Part shown: positions 1 to 12,101 of the stretch, one piece after another
Numbering within the stretch: position 1 is the first letter of the stretch
Layout: the number at the start of each line of letters is the position of its first letter
DNA from: Hirundichthys speculiger
Taxonomy: Eukaryota > Chordata > Actinopteri > Beloniformes > Exocoetidae
Length of the DNA: 64,000 nt
Direction: 5' to 3'
Assembly: GCA_018398805.1 (NCBI GenBank)
Contig: JAGFBZ010003029.1
Coordinates: forward strand, 32,041-96,040
Position numbers and translations under genes: made by a program
Notes under the pieces: generated by a model
Told to the model about the DNA's origin: nothing
Database searches by the model: none
What the model saw: only the letters and a program-made list of their open reading frames with translations

Positions 1-2200
1 CATCACCACCTGCTCCATCATCACCACCTGCTCCATCATCATCACCTGCTCCATCATCACCACCTGCTCCATCATCACCACCTGCTCCATCATCACCACC
101 TGCTCCATCATCATCACCTGCTCCATCATCACCACCTGCTCCATCATCACCACCTGCTCCATCATCATCACCTGCTCCATCATCATCACCTGCTCCATCA
201 TCATCACCTGCTCCATCATCACCACCTGCTCCATCATCATCATCACCTGCTCCATCATCATCACCTGCTCCATCATCACACACCCTGCTCCATCATCACC
301 ACCTGCTCCATCATCATCACCTGCTCCATCATCACCACCTGCTCCATCATCATCACACCTGCTCCATCATCACCTGCTCCATCATCACCACCTGCTCCAT
401 CATCACCACCTGCTCCATCATCACCTGCTCCATCATCACCACCTGCTCCATCATCACCACCTGCTCCATCATCACCACCTGCTCCATCATCATCATCCAC
501 CTGCTCCATCATCACCACCTGCTCCATCATCACATCCTGCTCCATCATCATCATCACCCTGCTCCATCATCATCACCACCTGCTCCATCATCACCACCTG
601 CTCCATCATCACATCATCACTGCTCCATCATCATCATCATCCACCTGCTCCATCATCATCACCACCCTGCTCCATCATCATCACCTGCTCCATCATCACC
701 ACCTGCTCCATCATCATCATCATCATCCTGCTCCATCATCACCACCTGCTCCATCATCATCATCATCCTGCTCCATCATCATCACCTGCTCCATCATCAC
801 CACCTGCTCCATCATCACATCATCCACCCTGCTCCATCATCACCACCTGCTCCATCATCATCACCTGCTCCATCATCATCACCACCTGCTCCATCATGCA
901 TCACCACCTGCTCCATCATCACCACCTGCTCCATCATCACCACCTGCTCCATCATCATCCCATGCTCCATCATCACCACCTGCTCCATCATCACCACCTG
1001 CTCCATCATCACCACCTGCTCCATCATCATCATCATCATGCTCCATCATCACCACCTGCTCCATCATCACCACCTGCTCCATCATCATCATCATCACCTG
1101 CTCCATCATCACCACCTGCTCCATCATCATCACCTGCTCCATCATCATCACCTGCTCCATCATCATCACCTGCTCCATCATCATCACCTGCTCCATCATC
1201 ATCACCTGCTCCATCATCATCACCTGCTCCATCATCACCACCTGCTCCATCATCATCACCTGCTCCATCATCATCACCTGCTCCATCATCACCACCTGCT
1301 CCATCATCACACCTGCTCCATCATCATCATCCATGCTCCATCATCATCACATCTGCTCCATCATCATCACCTGCTCCATCATCACCACCTGCTCCATCAT
1401 CATCACCTGCTCCATCATCATCACCTGCTCCATCATCACACCTGCTCATCATCACCACCTGCTCCATCATCATCATCATCATGCTCCATCATCACCACCC
1501 GCTCCACTCCATCATCACCACCTGCTCCATCATCATCACCTGCTCCATCATCACCACCTGCTCCACTCAATCATCACCACCTGCTCCATCATCACCACCT
1601 GCTCCATCATCACACCCTCCATCATCACCTGCTCCATCATCAACCACCTGCTCCATCATCACCACCTGCTCCATCATCATCCCTCCTCCATCATCACATC
1701 CATCATCACACCTGCTCCATCATCTCATCATCACCTGCTCCATCATCACCACCTGCTCCATCATCACCACCTGCTCCATCATCACCACCTGCTCCATCAT
1801 CATCACCTGCTCCATCATCACCACCTGCTCCATCATCATCACCTGCTCCATCATCATCACCTGCTCCATCATCACCACCTGCTCCATCATCATCACCTGC
1901 TCCATCATCACCACCTGCTCCATCATCATCACCTGCTCCATCATCATCACCTGCTCCATCATCACCACCTGCTCCATCATCATCACCTGCTCCATCATCA
2001 TCACCTGCTCCATCATCACCACCTGCTCATCATCATCATCACCTGCTCCATCATGCTCCATCACCACCATGCTCCATCATCACCACCTGCATCATCATGC
2101 TCCATCATCACCACCTGCTCCATCATCATCACCTGCTCCATCATCACCACCTGCTCCATCATCATCACCTGCTCCATCATCACTCCATCATCATCAACAG
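1..2200. repeat. 18-bp minisatellite (CTCCATCATCACCACCTG)n
   Basis: The sequence is a nearly unbroken tandem array of an 18-bp unit, CTCCATCATCACCACCTG. Variants have ATCATCATC in place of ATCACCACC, and some units are 15, 21 or 24 bp long through gain or loss of CAT/CAC triplets. It starts before the window and ends near 2200. Because most units are multiples of three, long reading frames exist on both strands (Ser/Pro/Ala-rich, His/Leu-rich, Met/Glu/Val-rich). They shift frame freely with the repeat and show no start context, splice sites or family match, so they are not called genes. By position it is probably in an upstream apba1 intron (inference). Confidence 0.95.
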
Positions 2201-3100
2201 AAGGTTGGTGTTCATTGAACATAGGGCTTCATTATTAATCAGGTTATGTCATCAGGAAAGCTTGTGGGTGCACACGTGCACACACGCGCAGAGATGCAGT
2301 GTTTATGTGTGTGTCACTTTAAGACATGGTTATTGACCGTGTCCCTAACCCTAACCCATGTGGAGTCAAATGTCACGTGTATGTGTTTGGCTCAGAGCAG
2401 AAAAAACAGATGGGGAAAAAAGTTGCAAAAGCTTTCTTTTTTTTGTTTGTTTGTTTGTTTGTTTAATTTGATTTCTTCTGTGTTAAAATACGCCAGCTAA
2501 AGTGTGATGTGTTCTGAACACTCTCCTGTTTCAGTCAAGATGGTGGTGAGGATTTAAACCTGGTCTCTCAGTCCAGAGCTGTATCCTGCTTTACTTCCCC
2601 TCAGCCGGTGCAAACATTACTCTTGACCTGAATGAAAGCTGCAGTCTGGTCTCAGTTTCTCACACTCCTCATCCTCATCATGATTTATTCAGCCTGGGTC
2701 AGGCAGACTCAGAAAGGTAATGGAATAGATGAGGCAGCTTAAATATTTCAAGGAGGATCCAGTGACAGAACAGCACCAGCTCTTCTTCTGTTTGCTTCAT
2801 CCTGATCTGGGCTGACTTGTGGCCGGGGTGTTTTTCATTTAAACCTTTAAATTTCAGGTTGACACAAACATATTCGTAACATGCTGTGGTACTGGATTTG
2901 ATGAGCAGAGGTGACAGGGCGGTATTGTTGGTGGGGATCCGGTCTGGTGAGCTGGTTCCATGACGAACCTCGTCCTGCGTCTCAGCTTACTCTCTGTCCG
3001 CTGACGTCGCTGTCCCATCTCACCTCACTCCACCAGTTTCAGTGCCAGTTCTTCTGTGGTGCTTGGAGAGCTTGGACTTTATTTCTGCATTTACTGAAAG

Positions 3101-3192
3101 CCATGGAAAACTTTTGGATGTATCAAGTAGAAAAGCTTGAGGAGGAACAAGCCAAGCGGAAGCAACAGGCCGAGCGGCGGGATCTCACTGAG
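3101..3192 (+). other. Weak candidate exon, coiled-coil-like peptide
   Basis: After a T-rich tract ending TTTACTGAAAG there is an open stretch read as MENFWMYQVEKLEEEQAK followed by RKQQAERRDLTE, then a good donor, GAG|GTGTGG. The charged, heptad-like composition is unlike the neighbouring intron. I do not recognise it in APBA1 or any other gene, and the acceptor is mediocre. It could be an alternative exon, an exon of another transcript, or chance. Confidence 0.2.
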
Positions 3193-4784
3193 GTGTGGAC
3201 GGCTGGAGTCTGTGATGGGTTGTGTTTTTATCTGAATCTACTTCTCATTTTTAATACTGCTGTAAAAGTAGGAGCTGGAGGTTTATAAGTCAGAAGTGTT
3301 TCGTTTCCCCACTGTTACCTCTTTAACTGGTTCCCAGAATGCTCTAACGTTAGCTGGGATTCTCCCATTTACAGTCACCAAGCTCTTTTTTATTTGTATT
3401 TTTCTATTTTGTTGAAACTGAGCAGACAGAAATGAGACAAGAGTCGCAGCCGTGAATCAGACCTGTGACTGCTGAATATAATGATTCTGTTTGAATGTCT
3501 CTTTTTGTAATTTCCCGCATTAAATTTGGTGAATTTTCTGAAGAGGCTTTCTTTTTCAGACTAACCAGTTAAACAAACTGGTCTTCTAACTGGCTCATTT
3601 ACACAGATTCATTCTGTCACATTGACCATGAATATTTGATTCAGTCTTCCAGTCAGTTGGCTTCCTTCACTAAGCTGTTTCTTTTCTTTAGATGAATTTT
3701 TTAATCTGGGAATCTCTTGGAATGAAATGGATGAACTGAATAACAGTGAACTGAACTAAACTGGAATATAAATGGACTGAACTGGATTGTCTTTAGTTGG
3801 ATTGTATTGAACTTGTTTTCTATGTAAAGCATCTCTTTATGTGAATCAGGGCGACACAAACACAGTGAACTGAAATTGTTTCTGTGGAGATGTAAGGAGA
3901 CCACTTGTTTGCATATTAATTCAGGTGTTTGTCACCTCTTGTATGATTGAAACCTATATTTGAGGATGAGTGACGTGAGTGTAGAAGTTATTTTACTGAC
4001 GATTACGTCACCTGCAGACTGCATATAGACGTATTACAGAGACATGTAGACGGTGTTCTTCACTTCTGCAGATGTTCTGAAGGGATTTTTCCTCACCAAA
4101 GGAAGGATTCCCCCTTCAGTTGTCTCCTGTGGTCTTCAAGGCCTTCTGCTGTTACTCATCTCACCAGAGCTTTCATACTTTTAAAGAACGGTTGATTTGG
4201 CTACACCAGACACCCAGTGATGGCCTCCTTCACCTTCATTGAGCTATCCAGTCATCCAGAATATCAACTCCAGACCTTTTATGTGCTTCATTTGTCTTAA
4301 AGCACTGAGGAACTGGGCGACTGCTGGCCAAACAACATCTTTTACTGTTGAGCCCCTGGAGGTGCTTTGCTCAAAATGCTTATAATTCAAAAACACACAT
4401 TGAAGACACGTTAATTGTTTAATTTCAGATCTGTCAAGGTGGTGTTTTCAGGTAAAATCACATCTGACTAAATCAAATCTAAATCTAGCATTATATATGA
4501 CTAAAAGGTTGAAAATGCTGAACATTACAAATGTCTGGAAACCTTATTTGATGAAAAACTAAAGTTTGACAAAAACAAGGAAATCATTGCTAAAAAAAAA
4601 AAAAAAAAAAAAAAGAACAGCAAAGGTTTCAGTAAAAAGGTCTTAGAAGTCATTTGTTCTAATCAATTTAATTCAGTTTCATTTGCATAGCATCTGTTAC
4701 AAAACTTCTCTTTAAGAGGAAGAAACCTTGATCAGGACCTGGATCATATGGAGGGACCTTCCTGATGAAGACCAGCTGGGTAAA

Positions 4785-5105
4785 GAAAGAAAAGAGGGGA
4801 GAGACAGGACAGAGAGAGGACGGAGGACAGAGAGGATGTAGGACAGAGAGGATGTAGGACACAGAGATGATGTAGGACAGAGAGAGGATGGAGGACAGAG
4901 AGGATGTAGGACAGAGAGAGGATGGAGGACAGAGAGAGGAGGGAGGACAGAGAGGATGTAGGACACAGAGATGATGTAGGACAGAGAGAGGACGGAGGAC
5001 AGAGAGAGGAGGGAGGACAGAGAGAGGATGGAGGAGAGAGAGAGGATGGAGGACAGAGAGATGATGTAGGACAGAGAGAGAGGACGGAGGACAGAGCGAG
5101 GAGAG
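4785..5105. repeat. Purine-rich tandem repeat (GGACAGAGAGAGGATGGA)n
   Basis: About 320 bp of imperfect tandem units mix GGACAGAGAGAGGATGGA and GGACAGAGAGGATGTA. Nearly every base on the + strand is a purine. The complementary strand reads as Leu/Ser/Pro-rich frames in all phases, a by-product of the repeat rather than coding. Confidence 0.9.
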
Positions 5106-5835
5106 CACACAAATAACTGAATAAAATGACTCCATAAACAGATGCAGGTAGCAACACTGAGGTGAGATGGTCAGAGGACTAGATCGCCGGTCACTACGGC
5201 AACCGGCACCCCGAACACACCTACACACACAGGTGGAGGTAAGCGCTGGGATGGACAGAGGACAACTCAGGAAACTGGCCTGCAAACACACAGAAAGAAC
5301 TCTCCCTCCTCTCCATGTCTTAGTTTGAGTTTGTCTGTGCTAATTTGTGCTGAGGTGTTTTTTTTTTAAATCTCGTGTCGTCCCCGCGGGCGCATTGGAG
5401 TGCAAACCGCATAACCTGCACAAAGACTATGTGATCGCTTAAGCCCTAGCTTGTTGTTTTCACTCCAATATGGCGACTGCGCTCTGTCGTCAAGGTGTGT
5501 GTCGCGTGGCTGCGGGAGGTCTATATGGACACTGACCCCTCCCCCAGCACCCCCCCTCTACTGTCAACACAATCAATAATGTTTACATCAATTCTCCATA
5601 TAAAGGTCTATAGCTTGGTAGAAGGTGATCATCCAGTTTTCTTGTTAGTAGTTTGTGATTCTTACATATTATCCTCTGAGTTTGTTTGCTGTCACAACAC
5701 AATCCACTACACAAATTCAAGTAAGTTCAACTTAAGATAGGATATTTAAGATTTCCTTTACGAACAAAAGTCCTGTGGTAATGTTGCATCGATGGAGATC
5801 TTCACTAGCTCCTGTTATTTCTATCGTCTCTGTAG

Positions 5836-5934
5836 TATCCGGGTTCAGACTCACCCTCTCCACCAGGAGCAGAGTCATCCAGCAGACATCTACTGCAAGA
5901 TGACAACACGGACGTTTCTTCCTCCAGTAAACAG
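5836..5934 (+). CDS. apba1: apba1 exon (linker before PTB domain); first apba1 exon in window
   Basis: Ninety-nine bases encode 33 residues starting YPGSDSPSPPGAESSS and ending SSSSKQ, in phase 0 at both ends. The acceptor is CTCTGTAG and the donor is CAG|GTGGAT. The Ser/Pro-rich text resembles the linker of human APBA1 between the Munc18-interacting region and the PTB domain, as I remember it. It joins in frame to the next exon. APBA1 (X11-alpha/Mint1) is a neuronal adaptor that binds the NPTY motif of the amyloid precursor protein through its PTB domain and takes part in synaptic vesicle and trafficking complexes. Linker sequence is weakly conserved, so this exon rests mainly on splice sites, phase and position next to stronger exons. 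Confidence 0.8.
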
Positions 5935-6063
5935 GTGGATTTCACATTCAGCTACTGATGACATGTTTTCTGCTCTGCATCTGATCTCCACCTTTGCGTC
6001 AAGTTAAAAGAATCTTTAAAAGGAAATATTGATTTATGAAATAATGATTCTTCTTATTCATAG

Positions 6064-6103
6064 TCTAGGAGAAGCCTTGCATCCTTTCCAACATATGTAG
6101 AAG
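6064..6103 (+). CDS. apba1: apba1 exon (40 bp, entry to PTB domain)
   Basis: This very short exon encodes SRRSLASFPTYVE plus the first base of a Val codon. The acceptor is TTATTCATAG and the donor is a strong GAAG|GTGAGT. The phase-1 end joins exactly to the TC that begins the exon at 6356, giving the junction TYVE-V-PGPCE. The SLASFPTYVEV stretch is the same as I recall just before the PTB domain of APBA1. The exon is too short to appear as an ORF. Confidence 0.88.
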
Positions 6104-6355
6104 GTGAGTGAGCATGATTTGAATGGTGACGTTTGCAAATGGGAGTTAATTGTTGCAATTTAGCCGTTGATTTAGTTGATCAGGCAGCAGACTGACTGGG
6201 TTCACTAAAGCTGAGAAAAAGACAGTTGATGTCCAAAATCACAACTAGTTCAATATATTTATGACATGCCACAAAAAAGAAAAAGAAATAAAGTCAATGC
6301 TTATGTTTGGTGGTGGAAGTGTCCTGTGTTACGTCTAATCCAGTCCTGTTCCCAG

Positions 6356-6501
6356 TCCCAGGCCCCTGTGAGTCAGAGGACCTCATTAATGGGATCATCT
6401 TCGCAGCCGTCTACCTGGGCTCCACCCACCTGCTGTCAGAAAAGACGCCGTCCAAGAACGTCCGCATGATGCAGGCTCAGGAAGCAGTCAGCCGCATTAA
6501 G
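6356..6501 (+). CDS. apba1: apba1 exon, start of PTB domain
   Basis: It encodes [20 protein letters not shown], then [20 protein letters not shown] and QEAVSRIK, the first strands of the APBA-type PTB domain. I place the acceptor at CCCAG|TCCCAG because this gives V-PGPC and the right phase. A second AG six bases downstream (6360-6361) would drop two residues in the same phase, so tandem-acceptor use is possible. The donor is AAG|GTGAAA in phase 0. Relative to the human protein as remembered, it has Ile-Asn-Gly for Ile-Asp-Gly, and Val-Tyr for Asn-Tyr before LGST. Confidence 0.95.
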
Positions 6502-6559
6502 GTGAAAATGCATCCAATACGCCCTCAGACACTCAAGATCTGGAAATATAAGACTTAAT

Positions 6560-7835
6560 GGGCCCCATCTTACACCTCCCGCTAGCCGCTACCTACTACC
6601 CACTACCCGCTACCCGCAAATTGCTGATTTAGGAGCCTCTACCAACCGCTAATGCAATCTTCCGCTCCCTAAAGCTTCCACCCATTATGCCGACTCCCTT
6701 ACTCACATTGTAGGCGCAGCAATGGGCGTGTCTCTTGCGCTTTCCACAAATTCGGTATCTTGCGATCGCGGGGTCAGGATAGAGGGTAGCGGGTGGTCTG
6801 ACCACCCACTACCCTCTATCTTAACCCTCACAATTCCTATCGGCTACCTGAAAGTCCCAGATAGTTGGTGCGCTCCTGGTAAACACGCTCAGGCAGAGCC
6901 GCGAGAACCGCCGCGAGAACCGCCGCGAGAACCGCCACGAGAACCGCCGCGAGAACCGCCGGGAGCTGCTATGCGTCTTGGTGCAGCTGTGCGCACAGCC
7001 GCTGCTAAGGATATGTTCAAGATAACTCAAGAAGTTATGGATGGATTTTGATGTAATTTTCAGGAGTTGTCAGAAATGTGAAAAGGAAGAACTGATTTCA
7101 TTTTGGCTGTGATCCGGAAGAAATCTTCAATAACATTGCGCTCAATGGGGCCGGAAATTTTGTTTCTCAACATCTCCGTTAATTATTGCCCACAGCTCAT
7201 TAAATTTCACTCAGGTATTGACACTGAAAACCTCTATAAAATTTCAGAGGCTGATCCGGATCTGATCCAGAAGGCGGGTTTTATCGCAATCTGTAAATCG
7301 CTGTATGGGAGAACTGTTGTGCTTGGCGGAGGTCTGCGCTCTCTGAGTGCTTTTCTAGTTAAGAAATGCTTTCCTGGAAGTTCACTGGCTCTATTTTTTT
7401 CTGAGCAGTTTGTTGAAACTTCTTGGAGTACAAAAGAAATGATTAAATCATTTGCTCCACATTAGTTAGAGCTAGTTATGTATATATCAGTGCAGAGGAG
7501 GAGGAGGAGGAAGGAAGAGGAGGAAGCTCTACAGCAGAGTCCCAGAAGAGCCCCCCATGAGAGCGGCTCTGATCTGGGTGAAAAGATGCTCCATAGCAGT
7601 TAGCAGGTAGCGCAACCTGCTCTTAAAGGCAATGGCTACTAACGCACTGATTGGTTAAACAGGTGGAACGCCCTAACCACTCCCATGCATAATGTGTGCA
7701 TAATATAGCGGTTGGCGCAGGTAAGATCACAGGTTTCGGGAGGTGGAAGATTGCGTTCTTTGTGGGGGAACGCCCCTCCTGCTACCTGCTATCCCTTAAT
7801 AGCAGCTTTAGGAGGTTTGGCGCAAGATAGGGCCC
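6560..7835. mobile_element. Harbinger-like non-autonomous DNA transposon (3-bp TSD AAT)
   Basis: The element starts GGGCCCCATCTTACACC and ends with the inverted form GGCGCAAGATAGGGCCC. It is flanked on both sides by AAT (6557-6559 and 7836-7838), a 3-bp duplication as PIF/Harbinger elements make. Internally it has a 12-bp GC-rich tandem repeat (6893-6962) and an open frame at 7103-7465 that I do not recognise. It lies in the apba1 intron between the exon at 6356 and the microexon. Parts near both ends reappear at about 49929-50430. Confidence 0.7.
6893..6962. repeat. 12-bp tandem repeat (GAGAACCGCCGC)n
   Basis: Five to six copies of GAGAACCGCCGC, one with CCACGA in place of CCGCGA, sit inside the Harbinger-like element. 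On the + strand they read as (PREP)n and on the minus strand as (RFSR)n, which is repeat translation only. Confidence 0.9.
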
Positions 7836-8369
7836 AATGAGTCCATGTACATATACTCCTAAACTCGTAATGAATTAAGTCTTTTATGCCTTCATTAGCC
7901 AGGAAGTCTTTAGTAATTTACTGTTAAAACAACAGTCCCAGCACTTAAAAAACCTGTTTATTTAATATGTTTAATATGTTTTATTTAATATCAATTATAA
8001 TATAATTTAATGTTTGTATTTTGGGGTTCCTTGGCTTTGGTTTCAGCTAATTTTCAGTCGTTTTCTCTGGTTGCTGTGCTGTATGTAGCAGGTGGGTTTT
8101 AAAGTCATTTGAGCTAAAATTCAGCTTTTTCATTAGTTTCAAAGCTTCGACTGTCCACCACATCTAAACTGGAAACTAGACTTCTTGTCACGCTGGACTC
8201 TTTCATTTGCATAAAGTTGTACAAAGCTCAACTTTTGCATAGGCGATGAACGTGGCTCCTCAGTTTTACAGTGAGGGATCAGTGTGATTTGTCCTGTTTC
8301 CTGGACATCGTTGCTGAGAACACTGTTGATGTTGACCAGGTCTCTTGTGCTTTATTCCATGACTAGCAG

Positions 8370-8402
8370 ACGGCTCAGAAACTAGACCAGAACAAGAAGA
8401 AG
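8370..8402 (+). CDS. apba1: apba1 33-bp microexon in PTB domain
   Basis: Eleven codons encode TAQKLDQNKKK, bounded by GACTAGCAG and AAG|GTGCAG, phase 0 at both ends. The human APBA1 segment at this point, as I recall it, is MAQKLAKSRKK, so length and the AQKL...KK pattern match. It fits between the exon ending SRIK (6501) and the exon starting VLEGESQP (14846). Its small size and frame-neutral length mean it could be skipped without disrupting the protein. That it is actually alternative in this fish is inference. Confidence 0.85.
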
Positions 8403-8829
8403 GTGCAGTACTTCATCTGTCTCCACATTAACTCACCTGGAAGCTTCCTGTTCATTTGTTTGTTTTTTTGGCTGTGTCTTCATTTAAGTCTGCCTTTGTA
8501 CATCATTGTCCTGACTACTGTCCTCTGTCCTCCACATTTGACTAAATCCTGCAACTAAAGTATATTTGTTTTGCTGGAGATGGGGGCTTGCTCTTTTTCT
8601 TTTCAAGCTTTAAGCTAACAGCTGTGTCTAACTCCTCACCACTGCTGCCATAAAATGTTCCCTACAATATTTGGAGGCGCTCCATGAGTGAGTTTATTAT
8701 TACATGAATACATGCAGTATTAATATCATTCACATAAGTCATCTCAAGGCACTTCACACCGAAAACCTGCTCAATAAAGTCCAGTCAGTTAAACGATGAA
8801 ACCTTTTGTAAATAAGTTAACTTTATTCA

Positions 8830-9318
8830 TGTCAGGTTTGAGGCAGAAATGGAGGACCCAGGCGCAGGAGATTGAAAAAAAGTAAAGTATTTATTTGACA
8901 AAAAACAAAAACCAAAAGTCCAAGAAAGCTACAAAATCCACAAAGGTAATCCACACAGGCGGGAAAAAAAAACACAAAGTCCAAAACAAACCAAAAATCT
9001 ACCAATGTAATTAAAACAAAAACTCAGGCTGAAAAACAGAAAAAAAAAAAACTTCACAGGACATGAGGCAAGACTTACAGTACAGAAGATCTACTGATAT
9101 CAGATGCAAAACAGAAGACAAAAAGCAAGCCGGCATAGAAACCCATGGACATGAAGACAACGGACAAGAGGGAAGGAAGCAACACTGAAAACAACAGAGA
9201 CAAGACAGACCTTCAAAGTAAAACAGGAAACAGGTGACACAAAAGACAGGGATTGACACCAACTTAACACAGAACATAAAAGAAACCAAAATGGCCTCAT
9301 GGCCCCCAGACCATGACA
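8830..9318 (-). mobile_element. Solo LTR of a retrotransposon (5-bp TSD ATTCA)
   Basis: A 489-bp block starts TGTCAGGTTTGAGG and ends CCAGACCATGACA, that is TG...CA, flanked by identical ATTCA (8825-8829 and 9319-9323). On the minus strand an AATAAA (complement of 8890-8895) lies about 60 bp before the end, as expected for the R/U5 part of an LTR in minus orientation. There is no internal coding region, so it is a solo LTR or similar small LTR element. The family is not identified. The Cys/Leu-rich frames on its minus strand are not taken as genes. Confidence 0.65.
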
Positions 9319-9558
9319 ATTCATATAGCCCTTTTTACAGATAAAATCACAAAGTGCTTTATAAAGGGCAGCAATAGAGACAAAACAAAAACATACCAGT
9401 AAGTAAGCTATAGTAACACAGAAGAAACACAAAAGACAAAAACAATTAGAAACTAAAAGTCTAACTAAAAGCCTAAATGAAAGTGTCTTCAACAGCATGT
9501 CCGGCCTTGTTCACGTCTGCGTCATGTCTGCTTGAGCTTTATGCCAGATACAGTCATG

Positions 9559-9629
9559 CCCAGTGATCCAGATCTTCAGTGACCCAGTTCCACCCAGTGA
9601 TCCAGATCTTCATTAAAGATCAGTGACCA
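9559..9629 (-). repeat. Two-unit fragment of the 44-bp satellite, reverse orientation
   Basis: The sequence reads, in reverse complement, TGGTCACTGATCTTTAATGA then AGATCTGGATCACTGGGTGG, AACTGGGTCACTGAAGATCT and GGATCACTGG. This is the satellite that fills 54029-64000, including its rarer shortened unit (GGGTCACTGAAGATCTGG). The match extends over the whole 71 bp with few or no differences from units in the array. It lies alone in an apba1 intron more than 44 kb from the array. Confidence 0.9.
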
Positions 9630-9821
9630 GGGCCGGACTGGGAGACTTTTTCAGGCCAGGAGTCAGTCATGTAACCAGGCCACCCTGGCCACGCCCACAC
9701 ACGCACGTTCACGCCCACACCCACATGCATTGGCACGCATGTACACGAACACACACACACACACTGCATTCCAAATAGAAGTTCAAATATGGGACCTATG
9801 TACAAACTAAGTTAGGAATAT

Positions 9822-10190
9822 ACAGAATCAGAATCAGAATCAGATTTATTATTGTCACTGAGCCAGCGTCCCAACACAGTGAAATTTGTCTTCCCAGTAC
9901 ACCGTCCAAGAGAAACATACAGAAACAACAACAACAACATATGGACAGGAGTCAACGGTGCTTGGGTCAGCGCTATAAGAGCGCTTCTACCGTGTCAGAG
10001 AGTAGTACACTTAAGCACATGCCCAAGTACACCACCCTCCGGCCAGGGCACTTTTAGCAGAAGAAAATATGATCACATAGGGGATGGGGGGGGAGAGGAT
10101 AAAAAAGAGGTGTCTCACACCTCAGTAACTTTTGTGTTTGGGGCCGGGCTGGTAAAATACAGTAACACACTTACTAGAAGAGAATAAAGA
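9822..10190 (-). mobile_element. LINE 3'-end-like fragment with (GAATCA)n tail
   Basis: Three to four GAATCA units are followed by ATTTATTATTGTCACTGAGC and then ACACAGTGAAATTTGTCTTCC. This layout is familiar from 3' ends of CR1/L2/Rex-type LINEs in fish lying on the minus strand. No reverse transcriptase reading frame remains, and the far boundary is a guess. Confidence 0.4.
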
Positions 10191-10467
10191 TTTAACGCAG
10201 TGCCAAGGTTACTTAAACATCATATCATGTGGAATGTCAACTGCCTCTTTGGCATAATTTTTATGTGTAGCCTACAATATAACCTAATAAACAAAGACAA
10301 CAAAGTCCAAATCAAACAATTAATCAGCTATGAGGGGACAGCCTTTGAATACATGTTCACAGAACATGCACGCACTGATAGACGCAATGTATAATACAGT
10401 CAGAGAGTATAGTTCCTAATAAGCAATCACATAATATTGACTCATATTCTAATATATGGCTGGGATA

Positions 10468-12099
<1,632 letters not shown>

Positions 12100-12101
12100 T
12101 A

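Larger units (their letters stand above)
2201..5835. other. Probable apba1 intron, no confident gene
   Basis: This stretch is unique-looking sequence of ordinary composition. It holds a short telomere-like CCCTAACCCTAACCC at about 2342-2356, an A-run at about 4594-4613, and the purine-rich repeat listed separately. One weak exon candidate (3101-3192) is listed separately. I searched it for the exon encoding the Munc18-interacting part of APBA1 and did not find it. The next apba1 exon upstream therefore probably lies outside the window. Confidence 0.5.

Noticed and set aside
1..2336. Long open reading frames over the 18-bp minisatellite on both strands
   Set aside because: They arise because most units are multiples of three bases and contain no stop; composition follows the repeat and no domain or splice context supports a gene.
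2342..2356. CCCTAACCCTAACCC telomere-like motif
   Set aside because: Only about two and a half units; too short to call an interstitial telomere.
4668..5291. Overlapping Leu/Ser/Pro-rich frames on the minus strand
   Set aside because: Translations of the GGACAGAGAG purine repeat in every phase; not coding.
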